Assembly (NCBI RefSeq): GCF_035207705.1
Contig: NZ_CP128187.1
Location: 2,852,001 to 2,916,000, forward strand
Length of the DNA stretch: 64,000 nt
Reading direction: 5' to 3'
Source of the DNA: Maribacter sp. BPC-D8
GTDB taxonomy: Bacteria > Bacteroidota > Bacteroidia > Flavobacteriales > Flavobacteriaceae
The notes beneath the pieces are model-generated. The model searched no databases. It was not told the DNA's origin and worked only from the letters and a program-made list of their open reading frames with translations. Shown here one piece after another: positions 1 through 8,129 of this stretch. Made by a program: the position numbers and the translations under genes. The number at the start of each line of letters is the position of its first letter. Position 1 is the stretch's first letter.

Positions 1-591
1 ATCTAGCTCAGAAGTAGCCAAAGACAAATCTCCGGTTCCTTTATGCTGAAAATTATCTAATTTAAAGGTTATACCCGTTGAATTATCGGTGTAATAAATT
101 CTAGTATTGGTTATTTCATAAGATTGTAAGTCTAAATTAAAACCATCGGTTGAGCTAGATTCTTCATCAGCCGCAGTTGGCTCTGAAGGTTTTGCAATAT
201 CATAGTTGGCATTTTCTTCTTTATCAACGACAACATTAATGAATGCGCCATCTAAATTGATATTATTAATAGCTATAGCATCACCCTCGCTTTTAAACAA
301 TTGCATAATACCCATGGTTAAGTCTAAGTTTTTAGCCTTAAATAAGGTGTCTCCCTCAAAAGGAGCTTTATTTAATAGCACAACATCTTTAAACTCCACT
401 TCTGCGTTCGGAAAACTACTGACCAAACTTAAATTAGCTTCAGAAAAATCTAATGTGGCATTAACATTCTGATTGACATTACTTTTTATAATCTCTCCTA
501 TTTTAGCTTCTAAGAAGAAAGGAGCCGCAATTAAAACTATAATAATCAAGACTAATAATACCCCTACAATTTTTAATATTTTCTTACCCAT
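1..591 (-). CDS. AsmA-like family protein (3' part outside window)
   Basis: I translated the minus strand from an ATG at 591; the frame stays open to base 1, giving 197 residues of a longer protein. It begins MGKKILKIVGVLLVLIIIVL, a single N-terminal membrane anchor, then the AsmA-type pattern (an amphipathic stretch after the anchor, then SFPNAEVEFKDVVLLNKAPF and later GFNLDLQSYEITNTRIYYTD). AsmA-like proteins are long inner-membrane-anchored periplasmic proteins linked to envelope lipid transport. The anchor and pattern are seen; the lipid role is family knowledge. The end lies outside the window, so length and C-terminal domain cannot be judged. Confidence 0.75.
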   Translation of the reverse strand, partial: MGKKILKIVGVLLVLIIIVLIAAPFFLEAKIGEIIKSNVNQNVNATLDFSEANLSLVSSFPNAEVEFKDVVLLNKAPFEGDTLFKAKNLDLTMGIMQLFKSEGDAIAINNINLDGAFINVVVDKEENANYDIAKPSEPTAADEESSSTDGFNLDLQSYEITNTRIYYTDNSTGITFKLDNFQHKGTGDLSLATSELD

Positions 592-623
592 AGTATACTT
601 TTATACTGTATTGTTTACTGTTG

Positions 624-1340
624 TTAATCTAACACATCTAAGTCCAATTCTTCATTTGGCTTTAGATTAAAACGTTTTCTCATAATATATACGAAGAAAT
701 AGAGAAAAGGGGTGTCTATAAATGCTATAAAAATCTTAAAAATAAATCCGCTTACTACGAGACCGAAAAAAAGCTCCCACGGTAATACTTTGAAGACACA
801 TAACAACCCCACAACGGTAAACGTGTCGAGAAATTGTGATAAGAATGTCGAAAAATTATTACGTAACCATAAATACTTGCCTTTGGTCAATTTTTTCCAG
901 AAATGATAAATAGCCACATCTACATACTGCGCTAGCAAATATGCAATCATAGAAGCTAAAACAGCTATTGGCGACAGTGCAAAAACTTGCTTAAACGTTT
1001 CATCGTTTAAAGGTGATGAAGAAATTGCCGGAGCAGCTTCTGCCAACAATATAATACCCATAGAAAAGAAAGATGCAAAAATACCGGCGGTGACAATCTG
1101 GTTTGCCATTTTTCTACCATATATTTCTGAGATAAGATCTGTTATTAGAAAAGTTATGGGATAAGGTAAAATACCTACGGACACTTCAAAAAGTGAAACC
1201 CCAAAAACGGTGAAATCCCCGAAGGGATTCCAATAAAAGAACTTTTGAAATATAAGGTTAGAAACCACTAAAGAAGTGATAAATAAAGCCCCTAAATACA
1301 GATAAATACGCTGAGCTAATTTTCTATCTTTTAAGGTCAT
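624..1340 (-). CDS. yhhQ: Queuosine precursor transporter, YhhQ family
   Basis: A 238-residue polytopic membrane protein with about six hydrophobic segments, the first at residues 12-31. The family's core motif is clear: PYPITFLITDLISEIYGRK near residue 60, followed by alternating membrane segments and an aromatic-rich last helix. The family (VUT_1, COG1738) imports preQ0/preQ1 precursors for queuosine tRNA modification; that function is from family knowledge. It lies 3 bp downstream of sppA on the same strand and probably shares its transcript. Length is normal and the ATG follows the sppA stop directly. Confidence 0.85.
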   Translation of the reverse strand: MTLKDRKLAQRIYLYLGALFITSLVVSNLIFQKFFYWNPFGDFTVFGVSLFEVSVGILPYPITFLITDLISEIYGRKMANQIVTAGIFASFFSMGIILLAEAAPAISSSPLNDETFKQVFALSPIAVLASMIAYLLAQYVDVAIYHFWKKLTKGKYLWLRNNFSTFLSQFLDTFTVVGLLCVFKVLPWELFFGLVVSGFIFKIFIAFIDTPFLYFFVYIMRKRFNLKPNEELDLDVLD

Positions 1341-1343
1341 ATA

Positions 1344-3104
1344 TTACTTAATATCTAATGCAAACGGCATTCTAGCCTGTATACCCTTTTGCTCTTTAAA
1401 AGATTGCAGTTCCTTTAGCACTTTATATGCCTCATCGCCTATTTCATCTTTCAATAAATTTTCTTTGATTTGAAGACTAGCGCCTTCTAAATCTTCCATA
1501 AAGCGCTCAAATCCGCTTTTATATTTCGGAAACTTCTTAATTCCGTATGAGCTTAAAGAAGCTAACTCAGCAGCCGCTTCAATAGCATCATCTAAATTAC
1601 CTAACTCATCTACCAAACCAACTTCCAAAGCTTCGGTACCGCTCCAAACTCTACCCTGTGCTACACTATCTACTTGCGCCATGGTCATATTTCTACCTTC
1701 AGATACTCGTTGTAGAAATGTTTGGTAGGTTTCTTCTATACTCTCTTGAATTTGATTTTTAAAACTTTCTTGCATTGGCTCGAAAAGCGAATACTCGACA
1801 GCATTTTTATTTGTACCTACTTGCTCTGCATTAATACCTATATCACCAGCTAATTCAGTCATGTTCGGCACAGTACCAAATACACCTATAGAACCAGTTA
1901 TGGTAGTTGGTTCAGCAAAAATCTTATCTGCACCAGCAGCAATGTAATAACCACCAGATGCAGCAACATTACCCATTGATACTATTACAGGCTTCACTTT
2001 CTTGGCAAGTGCAACTTCTCTCCAAATAATATCTGAAGTCAAAGCACTCCCGCCTGGCGAGTTTACACGTAGAACAATCGCCTTTACATCTTCATCTTCA
2101 CGAGCTTTAATCAATGCTTCGTTTATAATACCTTGACCGATAATATTCGGACCACCTTCACCATATAAAATTTCACCTTGTGCGAAAACGATGGCAATTT
2201 TATCATCACCAGATTTTAATTTCTTCTTATTCGAATACTTTACATAGTCATCTAAGGTGCTGTAGTTAATGTCTTCGTCTTTCTTAATTTTTAGAGCATT
2301 TGCCAGTTTACTCTCATACTCATCATAAAAAACAACATCATCAATCAATCCTGACTGTTTTGCATATTTAGGAGTTCTACCTCCTAAAGTGTCTGCTATA
2401 ATATTTAAATCTGACTCAGAAATAGATCGTGTTTTTGAAATATCTACAATCATAGAATTCCAAAGCGATTGCAATAAAGAAGTTAATTGGCTTCTATTTG
2501 CTTCACTCATGTTATTTTCTAAATAAGGCTCAACAGCACTTTTATACTTACCATGACGAATAACCTCCATTTTAATTCCAGATTTCTCTTGCAGTTCTTT
2601 ATAGTAAAGCACCTCTGTAGACAAACCTTTAAAATCTAAAACCCCTACAGGGTTTATAAAAATAGAATCTGCCACACTAGCCAAATAATAATCACGCTGC
2701 ATAAAAAAATCTGCATATGCGTAAATAAATTTACCTTCAGCCTTAAAATCTTCTAATGATTTTCTAATAGCTTGTGTTTGTGCCAAACCTGCCATTATGA
2801 AATTGTTGTTAATACTGATTCCCTTTATACGGTCATCATTTTTCGCTACCTCAATAGCTTGTATTATTTCATCCAGTCCTTGCGACTCTTCAAAAATACC
2901 TGCAAAAGGATCTAATTCGTCACTACCCGTATAATCAGATATTTGTCTTTGTAATTGTAACTCAAGAATAGAGTTGTCTTCAATTGCAACGGTATCTTCA
3001 CCACTACTAACCAAGCTCACAAAAATTAAAAACATTACAAACATGATACCGAATGCAAACAGAGATCCCAATATGGAAGCAAGAAAATTTCTTAAAAAAT
3101 TCAT
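1344..3104 (-). CDS. sppA: Signal peptide peptidase SppA, 67K type
   Basis: A 586-residue membrane-anchored serine protease that degrades cleaved signal peptides. The N terminus has one membrane helix (residues about 8-33, SILGSLFAFGIMFVMFLIFV). Two tandem ClpP-like halves follow. The general-base lysine lies in RHGKYKSAVEPY near residue 185 and the nucleophilic serine in GNVAASGGYYIAAGA near residue 383, matching the Lys/Ser dyad split over the two repeats in the long SppA. VNSPGGSALTSD is the usual substrate-channel loop. Length fits the 67K class. It is divergent from the folK fusion gene, sharing a 71-bp promoter region that includes the -7-like box TATCTTTG on the minus strand (3129-3136). 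Confidence 0.93.
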   Translation of the reverse strand: MNFLRNFLASILGSLFAFGIMFVMFLIFVSLVSSGEDTVAIEDNSILELQLQRQISDYTGSDELDPFAGIFEESQGLDEIIQAIEVAKNDDRIKGISINNNFIMAGLAQTQAIRKSLEDFKAEGKFIYAYADFFMQRDYYLASVADSIFINPVGVLDFKGLSTEVLYYKELQEKSGIKMEVIRHGKYKSAVEPYLENNMSEANRSQLTSLLQSLWNSMIVDISKTRSISESDLNIIADTLGGRTPKYAKQSGLIDDVVFYDEYESKLANALKIKKDEDINYSTLDDYVKYSNKKKLKSGDDKIAIVFAQGEILYGEGGPNIIGQGIINEALIKAREDEDVKAIVLRVNSPGGSALTSDIIWREVALAKKVKPVIVSMGNVAASGGYYIAAGADKIFAEPTTITGSIGVFGTVPNMTELAGDIGINAEQVGTNKNAVEYSLFEPMQESFKNQIQESIEETYQTFLQRVSEGRNMTMAQVDSVAQGRVWSGTEALEVGLVDELGNLDDAIEAAAELASLSSYGIKKFPKYKSGFERFMEDLEGASLQIKENLLKDEIGDEAYKVLKELQSFKEQKGIQARMPFALDIK

Positions 3105-3175
3105 TTAAATCTTTATTTTAATAGTGAACAAAGATAACTAATGTGGATATGTTTTAGTTATTTTGTCCCAACATT

Positions 3176-4318
3176 ATGGGAGTATACAAAACAGCATTCT
3201 TATCTATTGGCAGTAATTTAGGCAACCGTCAATTATTATTACAAAAAGCTATTTTCGAAATCGGCAAAATAACCGGCGAAATTAGACAGGTTTCTGCTGT
3301 CTATGAAACTCCGTCTTGGGGTTTTGAGGGTGAAGATTTTTTGAATGCTTGTTTAGAATTACAGACATTGCTTTCCCCAGAAGACTTACTTGCTAAATTA
3401 TTATCGATAGAGACCGATTTTGGAAGAGAACGAAGTGAAGGAAATAATTACCAGAGCAGAACTTTAGACATTGATATCATTTATTACGAAAAGGAGGTAA
3501 TAAATACTACCAACTTAACTGTACCGCACCCTAAAATGCAAGACAGAAAGTTTATTCTGAAACCACTTGCTGATATTACTCCGCAATTCTATCACCCTAT
3601 TTTAAATAAGGATACAAGAAATTTATTGCAAGAATGTAAGGACAAAAGCACCATAACAAAACAAATAAAAAGACTTTTTAAAAGCAGGCATACATTTTTT
3701 GCTAGCTTGGAGTATGTTGCCATTGAAGGAAATATTGGAGCAGGTAAAACAACATTGGCAACTAAAATTTCTGAAGACTTTAATGCAAAATTGATTTTAG
3801 AACGATTTGCCGAGAATCCGTTTTTACCTAATTTCTATGAGGATCAAGCGAGGTATGCTTTCCCTCTAGAGATGTCTTTTTTAGCAGACCGTTATCAGCA
3901 ATTTACAGAAGACACAAATCAATTAGACCTTTTTAAGAGCTTTATGGTAAGTGATTATGATATTTATAAATCATTGATATTTGCCAAGGTTACCCTACAA
4001 CAAAATGAATTTGACCTCTACAGAAAGGTGTTTAACTTTATGTACAAAGAAGTTAAAAAGCCCAAAGTATACGTTTATCTGTATCAAACAACAGAAAGAT
4101 TACTAGAGCAAATAAAGAAACGTGGTAGGGACTATGAACAGAATATAGAACTCACCTACCTAGAGAAAATTAACCGTGGTTATTTTGACTTCCTAAGAAC
4201 ATACCCTAAAGAAAATCAATTGATTATAGACGTGAGCGAACTTGATTTTGTGAGTCACAAAAGTGATTACGAAACTGTTTTAACTAAGATTGAAGACTTT
4301 GCATTAGCCAATACATGA
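3176..4318 (+). CDS. folK: Fusion: HPPK (FolK) + deoxynucleoside kinase
   Basis: A 380-residue two-domain protein. Residues about 5-130 are 6-hydroxymethyl-7,8-dihydropterin pyrophosphokinase: FLSIGSNLGNR at the start and RTLDIDIIYY in the middle are its signature. Residues about 180-380 are a deoxynucleoside kinase: YVAIEGNIGAGKTTLA is the P-loop, LADRYQQF the DRx substrate motif and RGRDYEQNI the lid arginines. The first domain serves folate synthesis, the second nucleotide salvage. The fusion is known in Bacteroidota. Both active-site motif sets look intact. The ATG at 3176 places the beta-strand FLSIGSNLG at the expected distance from the N terminus. Confidence 0.92.
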   Translation: MGVYKTAFLSIGSNLGNRQLLLQKAIFEIGKITGEIRQVSAVYETPSWGFEGEDFLNACLELQTLLSPEDLLAKLLSIETDFGRERSEGNNYQSRTLDIDIIYYEKEVINTTNLTVPHPKMQDRKFILKPLADITPQFYHPILNKDTRNLLQECKDKSTITKQIKRLFKSRHTFFASLEYVAIEGNIGAGKTTLATKISEDFNAKLILERFAENPFLPNFYEDQARYAFPLEMSFLADRYQQFTEDTNQLDLFKSFMVSDYDIYKSLIFAKVTLQQNEFDLYRKVFNFMYKEVKKPKVYVYLYQTTERLLEQIKKRGRDYEQNIELTYLEKINRGYFDFLRTYPKENQLIIDVSELDFVSHKSDYETVLTKIEDFALANT

Positions 4319-4410
4319 CAATAATAAATCGCATTATTTCTTGCGTAAATGAAAAGAAAATCTTTTATTGTGAAAGCATACGTGCAACTAACTAACTCAA
4401 ACTATACTAA

Positions 4411-4437
4411 AAAACCTGGTCTACGACCAGGTTTTTT
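4411..4437. terminator. Bidirectional rho-independent terminator
   Basis: An 11-bp perfect stem AAAACCTGGTC / GACCAGGTTTT around a TAC loop, A-rich before and T-rich after. It lies between the convergent folK fusion and TrmH genes, overlaps the TrmH stop region, and can serve both strands. Confidence 0.85.
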
Positions 4438-4967
4438 TATGCGTTTAATTTACTCCAGCAATCCCACACTACAACACCCACACTAACAGAAATATTCAAT
4501 GAATGCTTGGTGCCGAATTGCGGTATCTCCAAAACCTCATCACTAGCAGTTACCACATTTTGGGCAACACCCTTAACCTCATTTCCAAAAATAAGCACCT
4601 GCTTTTTATCTTTGGCAGGCATATATTCGTTAAGCTGCGTTGCATTTTCTGCTTGCTCTACGGATATAATATGACAACCCTCTTTTTTTAATCTTTCGAC
4701 TAAAACCATCGTATCATCAACATGCTCCCAATCGACACTGTCGGTAGCACCCAATGCCGTTTTATGAATATCTTTATGAGGCGGTTTAGCAGTAATACCA
4801 CACAAGTATATTTTTTCAATCAAAAAAGCATCGGCAGTTCTAAAGACCGATCCAATATTATTTAAACTTCTTATATTATCAAGAACAATAATTATGGGAG
4901 ATTTACCGGCAAGCTTATACCCTTCCACATCAATTCTATCTAACTCCTCATTTCTTAATTTTCTCAT
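4437..4967 (-). CDS. TrmH/SpoU-family RNA 2'-O-methyltransferase
   Basis: A 176-residue SPOUT enzyme. The SpoU motifs are in order: VLDNIRSLNNIGSVFRTAD (motif 1, residues about 28-46), LIFGNEVKGV (motif 2) and IPQFGTKHSLNISVSVGVVV (motif 3 with the knot). It transfers a methyl group from SAM to a ribose 2'-OH in tRNA or rRNA. It lacks an N-terminal RNA-binding extension, so the minimal TrmH-type fold is present; the target nucleotide cannot be told. It is convergent with the folK fusion and divergent from mutS. Confidence 0.85.
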   Translation of the reverse strand: MRKLRNEELDRIDVEGYKLAGKSPIIIVLDNIRSLNNIGSVFRTADAFLIEKIYLCGITAKPPHKDIHKTALGATDSVDWEHVDDTMVLVERLKKEGCHIISVEQAENATQLNEYMPAKDKKQVLIFGNEVKGVAQNVVTASDEVLEIPQFGTKHSLNISVSVGVVVWDCWSKLNA

Positions 4968-5093
4968 ACTTTACTGATCAATTTCATTAGTTTAACTGGT
5001 TATAAACTTATCCTCAAATATCAACAATGATTAAAATTCAAGAGATTAAACCATACTTTCGTGAAGGTGCAAAATTAATGAGATAAAGATAAA

Positions 5094-7715
5094 GTGGCGG
5101 ATAAAAGCAAGACAAAAAAGGTAACACCTTTAATGAAGCAATATAATACCATCAAGACCAAGTATCCTGATGCATTATTGCTATTTCGAGTAGGCGATTT
5201 TTATGAGACTTTTGGTGAAGATGCAGTAAAGGCTTCTCGCATATTAGGTATTATTCTAACCAATAGAAATAATGGTGGCGAGCGAACCGAATTAGCTGGT
5301 TTTCCGCATCATTCTCTAAATACCTATTTACCTAAATTGGTAAAAGCAGGTCAGCGCGTTGCAATATGCGACCAGTTAGAAGATCCAAAACAAACAAAAA
5401 CTATTGTCAAAAGAGGTGTGACCGAATTGGTTACCCCAGGTGTGGCAATGAACGACGATATCTTAAACTCTAAGACTAATAATTTTCTATGTGCCGTTCA
5501 CTTCGGAAGAAAGAAAATAGGTATTGCGTTCGTTGATATTTCTACCGGTGAGTTTTTAACCTCAGAAGGTAGCGAAGAGCAAATAGACAAATTATTACAG
5601 AATTTCTCACCTAATGAGATTTTAATATCCAAAGCGCATAAAAAAGAATTCTTAGAGGTATTTGGCAAAAACCATCACCTGTTTTACTTAGAAGACTGGG
5701 TTTTTCAAGAAGATTACGCCCTAGAAAATCTTACATCTCACTTCAATACCAATACATTAAAAGGTTTTGGCGTAGATCATTTAACCTGCGGTGTTATTGC
5801 GTCGGGTGTGGTTTTACATTATTTAGGTGAAACACAACATCGCCAATTACAGCATATATCTAAATTACAACGAATAGCTGAAGATGATTATATATGGATG
5901 GATCGGTTCACCATTAAAAATCTAGAACTTTACCATTCTACCAATGTCAATGCTGTAACACTTTTAGATGTTATTGATAAAACCATCTCACCAATGGGTG
6001 GTCGAATGATTAAAAGATGGCTTGCCTTACCGCTTAAAAATTTAGAAAAAATTAAAAGGAGACAACAAATTGTTTCTTTCTTACATGATGAAGAAGTTGT
6101 TTTAGAAAAATTTCAGCATCATATTAAACAAATGGGCGATTTGGAACGGTTAATTTCTAAAGTCGCTACAGGCAAGGTAAACCCTAAGGAAGTAGTACAG
6201 CTTAAAAATTCTTTAGAAGCCTTAATTCCCATAAAGCAATTAGCCACCTCATCTAAAAACGAGTCACTAGCTTTAACAGGAGACCAAATACAATCTTGCG
6301 ATTTATTACGCGCTAAAATAAAAGAGATGCTTAGCGAAGAAGCACCTGTAAATATTTTAAAAGGAAGTACGATCGCAAAAGGATTTTCTGAAGAATTAGA
6401 CGAGCTTAGAGGATTAGCAACTTCAGGAAAAAACTATCTAAACAAAATGCTTGAAAGGGAAACTGCCGCAACAGGCATAACATCCCTTAAAATAGCCTCT
6501 AATAATGTCTTCGGATATTACATAGAAGTTAGAAACACCCATAAAGATAAAGTACCTGAAACATGGACGCGTAAGCAAACTTTGGTAAATGCAGAACGTT
6601 ATATCACAGAAGAACTTAAAGAATACGAAGCAAAAATTCTAGGAGCAGAAGACCGAATCTCAACTTTAGAACAACAATTATTTTCTCAATTGGTCGTATG
6701 GATGCAAGAGTACATTGCCCCTGTACAAAATAACGCACACCTTATTGCTCAATTAGATTGCCTTTGTGGTTTTGCACAACTTGCAAAAGAAAACACATAC
6801 AACTGCCCCTCTTTAAATGACTCTACAGATTTAGAAATAAAAGACGGAAGGCACCCGGTTATAGAAAAACAACTGCCTTTAGGCGAACAGTATATTGCCA
6901 ACGATTTACAACTAGACAGATCCAATCAACAATTTATAATGATTACCGGCCCGAATATGAGCGGTAAGTCTGCCTTATTACGACAAACAGCATTAATTGT
7001 CCTTCTTGCACAAATGGGAAGCTTTGTACCCGCAGAATCGGCTAAAATTGGTGTTGTAGATAAAATATTCACTCGCGTTGGTGCTAGTGACAATATTTCA
7101 ATGGGCGAATCTACTTTTATGGTAGAAATGAATGAAACGGCATCTATACTTAATAATCTCTCTGAGCGAAGTCTTGTTTTATTGGATGAAATTGGTCGTG
7201 GCACAAGTACCTATGATGGTATATCGATTGCTTGGGCAATTTCTGAATATCTACATGAGCACCCAGCAAGAGCGAAAACAATGTTTGCCACCCATTACCA
7301 TGAGCTTAATGAGATGACCAACACCTTCAATCGCATTAAAAACTATAATGTTGCTATAAAAGAGCTAAAGGATACGGTTTTATTTCTACGAAAATTAGTT
7401 CCCGGTGGTAGTGAACATAGTTTTGGTATACATGTAGCTAAAATGGCAGGCATGCCCCAACAAGTAATTCAGAAGGCAAATAAAATTTTGAAAAAGTTGG
7501 AAAATAAACACGTAAGTGAAGATGTCAAAGACAAATTAAAAAGTGATTCTGACGAAATGCAATTGAGTTTTTTCAATTTAGACGACCCCTTATTAGAAGA
7601 AATTAAGGACGAAATCACGAATTTAGACATAGATACACTAACTCCGGTAGAAGCATTGATGAAATTAAATGAGATTAAAAGGCTGTTAACCAAGGGTAAA
7701 AAGGCTACTTCATAA
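5094..7715 (+). CDS. mutS: DNA mismatch repair protein MutS
   Basis: An 873-residue MutS that recognises mismatches. Domain I has the mismatch-wedge motif [11 protein letters not shown] (residues about 33-43). The connector, lever and clamp domains follow, and the ATPase has P-loop [13 protein letters not shown] near residue 617, [14 protein letters not shown] near 695 and FATHYHEL. Length fits the bacterial MutS1 class. The start is a GTG at 5094; an ATG at 5078 is out of question because it meets a stop one codon later. A monocistronic unit is likely. Confidence 0.95.
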   Translation: MADKSKTKKVTPLMKQYNTIKTKYPDALLLFRVGDFYETFGEDAVKASRILGIILTNRNNGGERTELAGFPHHSLNTYLPKLVKAGQRVAICDQLEDPKQTKTIVKRGVTELVTPGVAMNDDILNSKTNNFLCAVHFGRKKIGIAFVDISTGEFLTSEGSEEQIDKLLQNFSPNEILISKAHKKEFLEVFGKNHHLFYLEDWVFQEDYALENLTSHFNTNTLKGFGVDHLTCGVIASGVVLHYLGETQHRQLQHISKLQRIAEDDYIWMDRFTIKNLELYHSTNVNAVTLLDVIDKTISPMGGRMIKRWLALPLKNLEKIKRRQQIVSFLHDEEVVLEKFQHHIKQMGDLERLISKVATGKVNPKEVVQLKNSLEALIPIKQLATSSKNESLALTGDQIQSCDLLRAKIKEMLSEEAPVNILKGSTIAKGFSEELDELRGLATSGKNYLNKMLERETAATGITSLKIASNNVFGYYIEVRNTHKDKVPETWTRKQTLVNAERYITEELKEYEAKILGAEDRISTLEQQLFSQLVVWMQEYIAPVQNNAHLIAQLDCLCGFAQLAKENTYNCPSLNDSTDLEIKDGRHPVIEKQLPLGEQYIANDLQLDRSNQQFIMITGPNMSGKSALLRQTALIVLLAQMGSFVPAESAKIGVVDKIFTRVGASDNISMGESTFMVEMNETASILNNLSERSLVLLDEIGRGTSTYDGISIAWAISEYLHEHPARAKTMFATHYHELNEMTNTFNRIKNYNVAIKELKDTVLFLRKLVPGGSEHSFGIHVAKMAGMPQQVIQKANKILKKLENKHVSEDVKDKLKSDSDEMQLSFFNLDDPLLEEIKDEITNLDIDTLTPVEALMKLNEIKRLLTKGKKATS

Positions 7716-7743
7716 ATTTTTTAATTCTTTTGCACTTTTTTAC

Positions 7744-7773
7744 TTTGGTTTTTACAGAATTGTTTTAAATTTG
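7744..7773 (+). promoter_or_regulatory. Bacteroidota-type promoter for the tRNA pair
   Basis: TTTG at 7744-7747 and TAAATTTG at 7766-7773 are separated by 18 bp. This fits the Bacteroidota housekeeping pattern (TTTG, about 19 bp, TAnnTTTG). Transcription would start near 7780, about 33 bp before the tRNA-Gly gene. Confidence 0.6.
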
Positions 7774-7812
7774 CAGCCGCATCTTTTAACAGATGCACGT
7801 TCTTAAAAATTT

Positions 7813-7884
7813 GCGAAAGTAGCTCAGGGGTAGAGCATCACCTTGCCAAGGTGGAGGTCGCGGGTTCGAATCCCGTTTTTCGCT
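7813..7884 (+). tRNA. tRNA-Gly (GCC)
   Basis: Cloverleaf read by eye: acceptor GCGAAAG pairs with TTTTCGC (one G-U), D arm GCTC/GAGC, anticodon arm TCACC-TTGCCAA-GGTGG with anticodon GCC at 7845-7847, and T arm GCGGG-TTCGAAT-CCCGT (outer pair G-U). The 3' CCA is not encoded: T at 7884 is followed by CAG. Confidence 0.95.
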
Positions 7885-7926
7885 CAGAAGATGTTGCCGA
7901 TCAACATTTTTTTCAAAGCCAAGTAT

Positions 7927-8013
7927 GCTCGAGTGGTGGAATTGGTAGACACGCCGGACTTAAAATCCTGTGCTCTTTGGGGCGTGCGGGTTCAAGTCCC
8001 GCCTCGAGTACCA
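7927..8013 (+). tRNA. tRNA-Leu (UAA), integration target of the mobile element
   Basis: A class II tRNA with long variable arm. Acceptor GCTCGAG pairs with CTCGAGT, anticodon TAA is at 7961-7963, the T arm is GCGGG-TTCAAGT-CCCGC, the discriminator A is at 8010 and CCA is encoded at 8011-8013. One anticodon-stem pair is C-U. From about 7997 onward the sequence is probably supplied by the integrated element (see attL). Confidence 0.95.
7997..8011 (+). repeat. attL: left copy of the 15-bp att repeat
   Basis: TCCCGCCTCGAGTAC, the end of the tRNA-Leu T arm and acceptor stem, is repeated exactly at 39081-39095. Left of it the sequence is intact tRNA; right of it the first bases complete CCA and then diverge from the attR side. 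Confidence 0.88.
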
Positions 8014-8014
8014 C

Positions 8015-8050
8015 AAACCCCTGAAATCATCTGATTTCAGGGGTTTTTTT
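8015..8050 (+). terminator. Terminator after tRNA-Leu, supplied by the element
   Basis: A long perfect stem (AAACCCCTGAAATCA pairs with TGATTTCAGGGGTTT) followed by a T run ends the tRNA transcript. It lies inside attL, so it belongs to the element; the presumed original chromosomal terminator is at the right end (39097-39137). Confidence 0.85.
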
Positions 8051-8056
8051 ATTTTA

Positions 8057-8077
8057 TAGGGCAACCTTTAGGGCAAC
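8057..8077 (+). repeat. Left pair of putative integrase arm sites
   Basis: TAGGGCAAC occurs at 8057-8065 and again at 8069-8077, 12 bp apart. A matching pair with the same 12-bp spacing and orientation lies at the right end (38950-38970). The position just inside the att repeat fits arm-type binding sites of a tyrosine integrase; this is inference. Confidence 0.5.
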
Positions 8078-8129
8078 TATTCAGCAATAAAGGCGTGAAA
8101 AAATTTTTAAGCAGTATAGTTTCCCTTAA

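Noticed and set aside
206..472. Open frame on the plus strand within the AsmA-like gene
   Set aside because: Composition and hydropathy do not resemble a protein; the minus-strand frame with a membrane anchor is the real one.
6926..7204. Minus-strand frame inside mutS
   Set aside because: Shadow of the conserved MutS ATPase domain.
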